Translations under genes and position numbers: made by a program | NCBI GenBank assembly: GCA_947466005.1 | Contig: CANIBV010000099.1 | Coordinates: forward strand, 1-5,392 | Direction of reading: 5' to 3' | DNA from: Spartobacteria bacterium | GTDB taxonomy: Bacteria; Verrucomicrobiota; Verrucomicrobiia; Chthoniobacterales; UBA6821 | DNA length: 5,392 bases | Part shown: in pieces, positions 1-5,392 of the stretch | Layout of the letters: every line of letters starts with the position of its first letter | Numbering within the stretch: the stretch's first letter is position 1 | The notes under the pieces: generated by a model | Told to the model about the DNA's origin: nothing | Seen by the model: the letters and a program-made list of their open reading frames with translations, nothing else | Databases searched by the model: none

Positions 1-71
1 CCTTCTGGGCAGTGTCGCTGCTGCTCTCTCTCGGAATGTTTTTTTTCTTCCGCCGGAAGAAGTGGCTTTGA
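1..71 (+). CDS. C-terminal end of a CorA-type magnesium/divalent cation channel (5' truncated by the window)
   Basis: Reading from base 3, 22 codons run to a TGA at 69-71. They encode a hydrophobic helix (WAVSLLLSLGMFFFF) followed by a basic tail ending RRKKWL. This is how CorA-family Mg2+ channels end: the second transmembrane helix leads into a short, positively charged cytoplasmic C-terminus, and Thermotoga CorA, as I remember it, also finishes in KKKKWL. The diagnostic GMN motif and the cytoplasmic funnel would lie upstream of the window, so the family call rests on this tail alone. Another inner-membrane protein with a helix plus basic tail is possible. The downstream glycosyltransferase begins 23 bases after the stop, with no terminator visible between them, so the two are probably in one transcript. 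Confidence 0.55.
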   Translation, partial: FWAVSLLLSLGMFFFFRRKKWL

Positions 72-94
72 AAGAAAATCTCCCGGAACACCCT

Positions 95-1207
95 ATGAAG
101 AGACCAATCCTGATCCTCTCCTCGGCCTTCGGAGAGGGGCATAATGCAGCGGCTCGCAATCTGGCCATCGCTCTTCGCGTCCAGGATCCCGACCGGGAGG
201 TCGAGATCCGTGATCTCTTCGCCGAGGCTTACGGCCCTCTCTATACGATCGCGCAGAAGGGATACTTTCTCTTCATCAATCATTTCCCTGGCCTCTGGGG
301 GGCCTTCTACAAGTACCTCGACAGGGACAAGAATGCACCGGGTCGGGTTGCTATCTACCAACGCGCCGCCCGCCTCCTTCGGAAGACCATCGAGGAGATG
401 CAACCTGCAGTCATCGCCTCCACTTATCCGGGCTATAACCACTTGCTCGACCACCTCCACGGGAAGGCGAAGCGCCCCTATCGGACAGTCACCGTGGTCA
501 CTGACTCGATCACCATCAATTCACTCTGGTACAGCGGGCACTCGGATCTCTTTCTCGTTCCCAACGAGATCACCGCGCAGGTGATGGAGGACGCCGGAGT
601 GAGCCGCGATAAGCTGCGCGTCAGCGGATTTCCCGTTCCTCCGATCTTCGAGACACTTCGGGGGCGGCGAACCAGCCCTGAAGCATCCCGCCCGCCCAAG
701 GTGCTCTACCTTGTCAACCCGGGCCAGAAGAACGCGGGCGAGATCCTGCGGCAACTCGGCATGGTGGATGGGATAGAACTCTCGGCCGCGTGCGGCCGCG
801 ATGAGGAGCTCCGCAAGTCGATGCAGAAAATCGCCAACCTGCTCCCCCGCCCGATCAAGGTCGAGGGGTGGATGCAGGATCTTCCGGAAAGGGTCGCCTC
901 CAGCCACCTTGTCGTGGCCAAGGCAGGGGGTGCCACTGTCCAGGAATGCCTTGCGGCGGCAACCCCCCTCATCATGAGCCAGGTTGTCCCAGGTCAGGAG
1001 GAGGGTAACGCGGAGCTCCTCACGGAGGCGGACTGTGGATGCTCGGCCACCACACCCCAGGAGGTCGGAACGGCTGTGCGGCACGCCATCTCGCACGGCT
1101 ATCAAGTCTGGCAAAACTGGGAGGCCAACGCTTGGAAGACAGGAACTCCGGAAGGCGCAAGAAATTCCGCGCTGGCGATCCTTGAAGAGGCCAGCAAGGA
1201 AGAATAA
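95..1207 (+). CDS. MGDG synthase/UgtP-type glycosyltransferase (GT28 family, probable diacylglycerol glycosyltransferase)
   Basis: This 370-residue protein is probably a membrane-associated enzyme that transfers a sugar from a UDP-sugar to diacylglycerol, making glycolipid on the cytoplasmic side of the membrane. The N-terminal MGDG-synthase-type domain starts at once with KRPILILSSAFGEGHNAAA; its glycine-rich GEGH loop is at residues 13-16. The C-terminal GT-B domain carries the nucleotide-sugar-binding signature KAGGATVQE (276-284), followed by VPGQEEGNAE (from about 298; P299, Q301, E302, N305), typical of UgtP, MGDG synthase and, more distantly, MurG. The length matches the family. The frame is open from a GTG at 62, but that start would overlap the preceding gene and has GGAAGA only one base away. 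The ATG at 95 places the methionine directly before the conserved first strand and has a weak GGA seven bases upstream, so I prefer it. Sugar donor and product (mono- or diglycosyl) cannot be told from sequence. Family assignment is firm; exact substrate is inferred. Confidence 0.88.
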   Translation: MKRPILILSSAFGEGHNAAARNLAIALRVQDPDREVEIRDLFAEAYGPLYTIAQKGYFLFINHFPGLWGAFYKYLDRDKNAPGRVAIYQRAARLLRKTIEEMQPAVIASTYPGYNHLLDHLHGKAKRPYRTVTVVTDSITINSLWYSGHSDLFLVPNEITAQVMEDAGVSRDKLRVSGFPVPPIFETLRGRRTSPEASRPPKVLYLVNPGQKNAGEILRQLGMVDGIELSAACGRDEELRKSMQKIANLLPRPIKVEGWMQDLPERVASSHLVVAKAGGATVQECLAAATPLIMSQVVPGQEEGNAELLTEADCGCSATTPQEVGTAVRHAISHGYQVWQNWEANAWKTGTPEGARNSALAILEEASKEE

Positions 1208-1225
1208 AACCTGAAGGGTTTTATT
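1203..1225 (+). terminator. Terminator-like AT-rich hairpin overlapping the glycosyltransferase stop codon
   Basis: AATAAAACC (1203-1211) and GGTTTTATT (1217-1225) form a perfect 9-base-pair stem around a 5-base loop. The left arm contains the TAA stop codon at 1205-1207. The 3' arm is itself the T-rich run, so it resembles an A-tract/U-tract intrinsic terminator that could also act in the opposite direction. Only two pairs are G-C and there is no long free T run after it, so termination strength is uncertain. Its position exactly at the end of the glycosyltransferase gene is the best argument for the call. Confidence 0.45.
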
Positions 1226-1340
1226 TGGAACTCAGGAAAAGAGGGGCGCAGAAGGAGTCTCCATCAACATTTCCTCTGCCTCTCAAAGCTGTTTCATTTT
1301 TTATTCTGATTTCTGTTTTTTTAATCTTTCCTGAGTTCCA
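1226..1340. repeat. 115-base intergenic segment bounded by a perfect 14-base inverted repeat
   Basis: TGGAACTCAGGAAA at 1226-1239 is the exact reverse complement of TTTCCTGAGTTCCA at 1327-1340, leaving 87 bases between the arms. Inside, GCAGA (1248-1252) can pair with TCTGC (1275-1279), extended by GG/CC past one bulged A and by AGAG (1240-1243) with CTCT (1280-1283) past a larger bulge. The rest of the right half is T-rich and ends in seven Ts (1316-1322). No credible ORF lies inside, and no clean direct repeat flanks the arms. It could be a structured leader RNA or attenuator for the downstream genes, a second terminator region, or the remnant of a small repeat element. I cannot decide among these. 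Confidence 0.6.
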
Positions 1341-1366
1341 TATTTATCCCCCCCCTCATTTCTTCC
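1341..1366 (+). promoter_or_regulatory. Pyrimidine-rich leader without Shine-Dalgarno before the HAD gene
   Basis: The 26 bases before the ATG at 1367 read as an AT-rich TATTTAT (1341-1347), eight consecutive Cs (1348-1355) and a TC-rich stretch. There is no purine-rich ribosome binding site, so translation must start without one, from a leaderless or short-leader transcript, or with help from elsewhere. TATTTAT sits about 20 bases before the start and could be a -10-like element, but I find no good -35 partner at the usual spacing. The promoter idea is therefore weak, while the missing Shine-Dalgarno is directly visible. Confidence 0.3.
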
Positions 1367-1972
1367 ATGAAAATACAGGCCGTCATCTTCGATATCGGGA
1401 ATGTCCTTCTCACCTTTGACTACTTCATTGCCGAGCGCGCCCTTCTTGCCCACACAGGCAAGGAAGTCGCACCATTTGTCGAGGATCTCCACCCCCTGAG
1501 GGTGGATCATGAGACGGGCCTCATCAGCAGGGAGGACTTCATCCGTGAAGTGCGCACAGCCTTTGAGCATGATGGCCCCGAGGACCACTTCATGAATATC
1601 TGGACCCGGATCTTCGAGGTGAACACCCCGATGGTCAACTGGGCCCGCTCCCTCCACGGGAAGACTCCCCTCTACCTCCTCTCCAACATCGGCTGTATCC
1701 ATCACGACCACATTTTCGAGGAATACGATTTCTTTGCAGGACTCTTCAAGGATGGCGTCTATTCGTACAAGGCCGGAGTGATGAAACCCGAGCCTCGGAT
1801 CTTTGAATTGGCCCGGACGCAATTCGGAGTTGATCCATCCACAACGCTCTACATCGACGATCTTCTTGAGAACGTGCAGAGCGCTGATGCTGCTGGATTC
1901 ATCGGCCACCACTACGATCCCGTACGGCACGACCTCTTCGAGGAACGTATTAGTAAACTCTCTTTCTCGTGA
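1367..1972 (+). CDS. HAD-superfamily hydrolase, subfamily IA (YihX-like sugar-phosphate phosphatase type)
   Basis: This 201-residue cytoplasmic protein has all four HAD phosphatase motifs. Motif I is FDIGNVLL at residues 8-15, with nucleophile D9; the second Asp of the classic DxD is G11, as in the DxGNV subgroup that includes E. coli YihX. Motif II is LLSN with S106. Motif III lysine is K135 or K140 in YKAGVMKPEP. Motif IV is YIDD with D164 and D165. Residues about 16-90 form the small helical C1 cap expected for subfamily IA. The length matches YihX-like enzymes (about 200 residues), which remove phosphate from small sugar phosphates such as alpha-glucose 1-phosphate; the substrate here is unknown. 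The last codon and stop overlap the photolyase start by four bases, so the two are cotranscribed and probably translationally coupled. A supply role for the photolyase, such as dephosphorylating a flavin or lumazine precursor, is only a conjecture. Confidence 0.88.
   Translation: MKIQAVIFDIGNVLLTFDYFIAERALLAHTGKEVAPFVEDLHPLRVDHETGLISREDFIREVRTAFEHDGPEDHFMNIWTRIFEVNTPMVNWARSLHGKTPLYLLSNIGCIHHDHIFEEYDFFAGLFKDGVYSYKAGVMKPEPRIFELARTQFGVDPSTTLYIDDLLENVQSADAAGFIGHHYDPVRHDLFEERISKLSFS
1969..1972 (+). promoter_or_regulatory. GTGA stop/start overlap coupling the HAD and photolyase genes
   Basis: The four bases GTGA hold the photolyase GTG start (1969-1971) and the HAD TGA stop (1970-1972). No Shine-Dalgarno precedes this GTG, since the upstream bases are TC-rich. 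A GGAGG at 1978-1982 is too close to the next in-frame GTG at 1984 to serve it well. Termination-reinitiation at the overlap is the simplest way for the photolyase to be translated. Confidence 0.55.
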
Positions 1973-3525
1973 GTCAGGGAGGAGTGCGGACAGTCTGGAT
2001 CCTCGCTGACCAACTCTCCCTCAATAACCCGGCACTCCTTACAGCAAAGAAGGAGCGAGACAGCCTGCTCTTCATCGAGTCCCGTCAGATCTTTGGGAAG
2101 CTCCCCTACCATCGGCATCGCCTGATGCTTCTCCTCTCAGCGATGAGACACTACGCCGATGAGCGGGAGGCCGAGGGATGGAGGGTGGAGTATCACAGGC
2201 TCCCTGACGCGCCTGACATGCGCTCCGTACTAGCCGGACACTGCCGCGAGCGGAAGCCCTCGGAGATTCTCGTCACCGAGCCCAACAACCACGATGAGCG
2301 TCTGGCCCTGAACTCCCTGACCAAGAGCTTGGACTGTCCCCTCCGGATTATTCCGAGCAGGCAGTTCCTCTGCTCAGAGCAGGATTTTGCGGAACTGGCG
2401 CATGGGAAGAAGCGCCTCCTGATGGAGAATTTTTACCGCGAGATGCGCCGCCGGACAGGGTTGCTCATGGAGAGCGATGGCAAGCCAATCGGTGGCGACT
2501 GGAACTACGACGTGGAGAACAGGGCCACTCTGCGGGATTGGAAGAAGGCAGGTTCGCCCCTCCCCGAAACCGTTTTTGGAGAGCTTCCGAGGCCGGAGCA
2601 AGATGCGATTACTCGGCAGGTTGCCGAGGATCTGGAGCGCGCTTTCCCGAATGCGCAGGGCAAAGCCGCCGACTTCGCTCTCCCAGTGACTCGTGAGGAG
2701 TCGCTGAGATGGCTTGCGGATTTCATCGCGAAGCGACTTCCGAATTTTGGCACCTGGCAGGACCTGATGATTCAGGGGGAGCCCGACATGTTCCACTCGA
2801 TCATTTCCCCGATGCTCAACATGGGCCTTCTCGATCCGTTGGAGTGCGCGAAGGCCGCAGAGTCGGCGTACTCACAGGGCAAGGCGCCACTGCATGCCGT
2901 GGAGGGATTCATCCGGCAGATCATCGGCTGGCGGGAGTTCGTGAACGGGGTCTACTGGCTGAAGATGCCGACTTACGAGAAGGTCAACGGCCTTGAAGCC
3001 GCGCGCGCCCTCCCCGCCTTCTTCTACCACGGCAGGACGGATCTGAACTGTCTCCATCAGACCTTGGGGGAAGTCCTGAAGGGGGGCTTCAATCATCACA
3101 TCCAGAGACTGATGATCCTGGGGAATTTCTTGCTCCTGGCAGGAGTCAATCCCCAGGAGGCGCTGCGTTGGTTCAACGAGATGTACGTCGACGCCCATGA
3201 CTGGGTGATGGCTGCGAATCTACTCGGCATGGCTCTGCACGCGGACGGCGGATTCATGTCCACCAAGCCGTACGCGGCGGGTGGGGCGTACATTCACAAG
3301 ATGAGCAACTACTGCGAGGGATGCTCTTACAGTCCCGACATCAAGACCGGGCCCGGAGCCTGTCCCTTCAACCTCCTCTACTGGAACTTCTACGAGACCC
3401 ATCGGGAGCGCTTCGCCAACAACCCTCGCACCGCCATGATGGTCCGCTCCTGGATGAAGCGACCGGCCGAAGAGCGAGCAGCCATCGTTCCTCAACCAAC
3501 GGCTTTTTTGGATTCGCTCCCGTGA
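1969..3525 (+). CDS. Fe-S bacterial cryptochrome/photolyase (prokaryotic (6-4) photolyase, PhrB-like)
   Basis: This 518-residue flavoprotein most likely uses blue light and FADH- to repair UV-induced (6-4) photoproducts in DNA. The N-terminal alpha/beta antenna domain begins VWILADQLSLN. A conserved linker follows (MENFYREMRRRTGLLM, then GGDWNYD at 175-181), then the helical FAD domain with GWREFVNGVYW, HHIQRLM (376-382), HADGGF and STKPYA. Four cysteines, C361, C449, C452 and C465, match the [4Fe-4S] ligands I recall for Agrobacterium PhrB (350, 438, 441, 454) with a constant offset of 11, and the total length differs by the same 11. The lesion-site pair H376/H377 and tyrosines Y435 and Y441 are also kept. 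PhrB proteins carry 6,7-dimethyl-8-ribityllumazine as antenna; that is likely but unproven here. Oddities: the PhrB residues W342, Y391 and E403 correspond to Y353, F402 and M414. The 3' end overlaps the convergent ComEC frame. Family is certain; lesion type is inferred from the family. Confidence 0.95.
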   Translation: MSQGGVRTVWILADQLSLNNPALLTAKKERDSLLFIESRQIFGKLPYHRHRLMLLLSAMRHYADEREAEGWRVEYHRLPDAPDMRSVLAGHCRERKPSEILVTEPNNHDERLALNSLTKSLDCPLRIIPSRQFLCSEQDFAELAHGKKRLLMENFYREMRRRTGLLMESDGKPIGGDWNYDVENRATLRDWKKAGSPLPETVFGELPRPEQDAITRQVAEDLERAFPNAQGKAADFALPVTREESLRWLADFIAKRLPNFGTWQDLMIQGEPDMFHSIISPMLNMGLLDPLECAKAAESAYSQGKAPLHAVEGFIRQIIGWREFVNGVYWLKMPTYEKVNGLEAARALPAFFYHGRTDLNCLHQTLGEVLKGGFNHHIQRLMILGNFLLLAGVNPQEALRWFNEMYVDAHDWVMAANLLGMALHADGGFMSTKPYAAGGAYIHKMSNYCEGCSYSPDIKTGPGACPFNLLYWNFYETHRERFANNPRTAMMVRSWMKRPAEERAAIVPQPTAFLDSLP

Positions 3526-5392
3526 CCGGGGTCTGTCCGTCCAGTGAAACCGGATAGTCGGGTTGTAAAAAAGGGATGGCCTTGGGGGATTGGGGATCGG
3601 CCTCCAGTAGCACTGCGCCCGTCTCATCCTGACGCATCAGAATGACCCCCTCGTCGGCTAAGAGATTCTTCCATTCACTGCTTGGCAAACCATTGCGGTT
3701 GAGTCCATCAACCGTGGAAATCACCAACCAGGGCGCGATCCTTCGGATGACTTGAAGGGAGGCGCTCAACTCCGAACCACCCAAGGGAAGGATGATTACC
3801 TCGGCCTTCAGAGAATTATCCGGAATCATTGCGAGACGAGCCAACGTGTAGGGATCCAGACGCGGCAGCATCAGGACTCGAATCCCTCCAAGCTGGATGC
3901 GGACAATCAAACTGTCCGCGATAACATCCGCTTGCGGATCCAGGATCTCGCCCGCAACTCCCGAGACGAGCGGCCATGACTCTCCCGCATGGAGGCGTGT
4001 CAGGGGGTGCATGGAATGGAGGACCGCCTTAGCCATAGGGGAACGCCCTTCACCCGGAGGGGCACCCGTCCTATGGATTTCCAACGCACGCTTCATCGGT
4101 TCCAGACCGCCAAGGTGGGCCGCATCGGACTTCGTGATCAGGATCCCCCGGATGGAGTTCGCCCCGCTCGACTCCAAATAGGGAAGCACCGTCCCTGAGG
4201 CATCGCGTTTTCTTCCCGTATCCACCAGGGCGAATTCACTTCCGTGACGAATCACCGCACAGGAGGCGCCCCTCACATCGAGGGTCGTCATAACAGGAAA
4301 GGGCTTCCCCGGAGGACCGATGAACCAATGACCGCCCGGCAGGAGCGCGCTCATCTGAACAACGAGGAGCAGCAACTTGGTAACAAGCCAGTTGGCATTA
4401 TTGAATGCCCCGGCAATCCAGAGTGATAACGATCCGCTCAGCAGGGAGAGAGCCCCGAGAGAGAGGACAACAAAGGCAAGCGGTACGGCTAAAAGGTTAG
4501 CCCCGAATGCCGAGAGTGAGATCAGATGGAAGTAGACGATCGTCGGAATCAGCGATCCTATCCATGCCGCAGCAGAGACAGCGGCGAGGCCGGCAATGTG
4601 CTTCCACATATCAAATCCAAGGTGTTCCCGGCGGGTCAGTAGCTTCGGCGGAATGAAGGGATCGGGGGCATGCCACGAACTGACCCATCGCTCAATAGGT
4701 CGAGCCGCAATCAAAATGGCAAAGACGACTGTATAGGAAAATTGCCATCCGGCGGAGAAGAGGACGTTCGTGTCGAAGGCCAACTGTAGAAATGCCGAGG
4801 CGGCAAGCGTGTTGAGCATCGGGGATCTCCGGAAAAGAGCTAAACCGATCAGAAGGACCGAGGCCATGGTCGCGCTTCTGATGCTGCCGGCCTTGAGTCC
4901 CGTCACAGCGACATAGAAGAATAGAGAGGGAATGGTGAGCGCCACGGCCCATGCCCTGGGGAGACGAGCCGCCTTGAGCACAAACCAAATGATCACTGCC
5001 AGCATCCCCACGTGGAGTCCCGAGACAGAAAAGAGATGCATCGTTCCGGTGAAGCGGAAGTCGTCGGTGAATCCCTCAGGAGAGTCCTCCGTCACCCCTA
5101 GGGTGATTCCCTTGATGGCACTCAGGACCTCGGGAGCGCCTCCCAAATCGACCGCCAAGATCGCCTCCATCCGATGACGAGCCTTGATCGCCAAACCGAT
5201 GAGGGGATTTCCGTGACCGGAGGAAACGATGGATCCCGGCTGGGAGGGATCAAGGCGGAACTGCGTGTAGATGCCGTGACGCTCCAGCCACCCGCGGTAA
5301 TCCATGGTGCCGGGGTTACGAGGGAATGCCGGGCGGGCGGGCATGGCGCGAAAGCTCACCCGGTCGCCATATTGGGGGGTCACTCCGGACCA
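3368..5392 (-). CDS. comEC: ComEC/Rec2-family DNA-uptake channel with degenerate metallo-beta-lactamase-like domain (5' truncated by the window)
   Basis: ComEC is the inner-membrane channel that carries single-stranded DNA into the cytoplasm during natural transformation. The frame stays open to the window edge (codons before the GTG at 5381-5383 read W-S-G), and the first visible residues (YGDRVSF, then RNPGTMDYRGWLERHGIY) are the end of the N-terminal OB-fold domain. So the true start lies outside. Counting from that GTG, the competence domain has HLFSVSGLHVG at 116-126, TGLKAGSIRSATM (161-173), FSAGWQFSY (209-217) and a series of hydrophobic helices to about 350. A metallo-beta-lactamase-like domain follows (about 365-610), but its ligands are mostly gone: LDVGQGD is LDVRGAS (368-374), HxHxDH is KSDAAH (418-423), and HHGS is LGGS (534-537). 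The usual end of the family is near GAVLLEAD; about 60 more residues follow, and the last 52 are antisense to the photolyase gene, rich in R, S and W. The channel call is firm; nuclease activity of this domain is doubtful. Confidence 0.92.
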   Translation of the reverse strand, partial: WSGVTPQYGDRVSFRAMPARPAFPRNPGTMDYRGWLERHGIYTQFRLDPSQPGSIVSSGHGNPLIGLAIKARHRMEAILAVDLGGAPEVLSAIKGITLGVTEDSPEGFTDDFRFTGTMHLFSVSGLHVGMLAVIIWFVLKAARLPRAWAVALTIPSLFFYVAVTGLKAGSIRSATMASVLLIGLALFRRSPMLNTLAASAFLQLAFDTNVLFSAGWQFSYTVVFAILIAARPIERWVSSWHAPDPFIPPKLLTRREHLGFDMWKHIAGLAAVSAAAWIGSLIPTIVYFHLISLSAFGANLLAVPLAFVVLSLGALSLLSGSLSLWIAGAFNNANWLVTKLLLLVVQMSALLPGGHWFIGPPGKPFPVMTTLDVRGASCAVIRHGSEFALVDTGRKRDASGTVLPYLESSGANSIRGILITKSDAAHLGGLEPMKRALEIHRTGAPPGEGRSPMAKAVLHSMHPLTRLHAGESWPLVSGVAGEILDPQADVIADSLIVRIQLGGIRVLMLPRLDPYTLARLAMIPDNSLKAEVIILPLGGSELSASLQVIRRIAPWLVISTVDGLNRNGLPSSEWKNLLADEGVILMRQDETGAVLLEADPQSPKAIPFLQPDYPVSLDGQTPVTGANPKKPLVEERWLLALRPVASSRSGPSWRCEGCWRSAPDGSRRSSSRGG

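Noticed and set aside
62..94. GTG at 62 as the start of the glycosyltransferase
   Set aside because: It would overlap the upstream CorA-like gene by ten bases and add 11 non-family residues before the conserved first strand, with a purine run only one base away. The ATG at 95 fits better, though the GTG cannot be excluded.
521..1114. 197-codon open frame on the - strand inside the glycosyltransferase gene
   Set aside because: It is antisense to a well-conserved gene, has no recognisable motif, and its composition is that of a reverse-strand shadow.
1226..1340. Miniature transposon with target-site duplication
   Set aside because: The inverted ends are present, but no direct repeat sits immediately outside both arms and no second copy is visible in the window. 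I keep only the inverted repeat as a feature.
1225..1419. 64-codon + strand frame across the intergenic region
   Set aside because: It overlaps the HAD start in another frame, has no ribosome binding site, and its translation is low-complexity from the T-rich stretch.
1301..1930. 209-codon open frame on the - strand covering the HAD gene
   Set aside because: The + strand frame has all four HAD motifs in order. The antisense product resembles no family I know and its end runs into the AT-rich intergenic region.
5381..5383. GTG as the true start of the ComEC gene
   Set aside because: The codons before it remain open to the window edge, and the residues right after it are already in the middle of the OB-fold domain, so it is an internal valine.

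Overview
The window is a protein-coding stretch of a moderately GC-rich bacterial chromosome with ordinary housekeeping-type genes. Neither protein with a visible start region has a convincing Shine-Dalgarno sequence. That, together with the mix of a plant/Gram-positive-type glycolipid synthase-like transferase, an Fe-S photolyase and a large ComEC homologue, would fit a Verrucomicrobiota-like lineage. This placement is an inference and is weakly supported. I see no phage, transposase, CRISPR, tRNA or rRNA sequence.

Layout on the + strand: the last 22 codons of a CorA-type metal-ion channel (1-71); a 370-residue MGDG-synthase/UgtP-type glycosyltransferase (95-1207) 23 bases downstream and probably cotranscribed with it; an AT-rich intergenic region (1208-1366) with a terminator-like hairpin that overlaps the glycosyltransferase stop codon, directly abutting a 115-base segment bounded by a perfect 14-base inverted repeat; then a two-gene unit of a HAD-superfamily phosphatase (1367-1972) and an Fe-S bacterial cryptochrome/photolyase (1969-3525), joined by a 4-base GTGA stop/start overlap.

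Layout on the - strand: a large ComEC/Rec2-family DNA-uptake channel gene converges from the right. Its 5' end lies beyond the window (reading frame open through 5392) and its 3' end runs 158 bases antisense into the photolyase gene.

The genes belong to different processes: ion transport, membrane glycolipid synthesis, light-driven repair of UV damage, and DNA uptake. I do not see a new multi-gene system. The most interesting signals are within known families. The ComEC C-terminal metallo-beta-lactamase-like domain has lost nearly all of its metal ligands. The photolyase keeps its four Fe-S cysteines and lesion-site residues but has changed residues in the electron-transfer path. The intergenic inverted-repeat element is unexplained.
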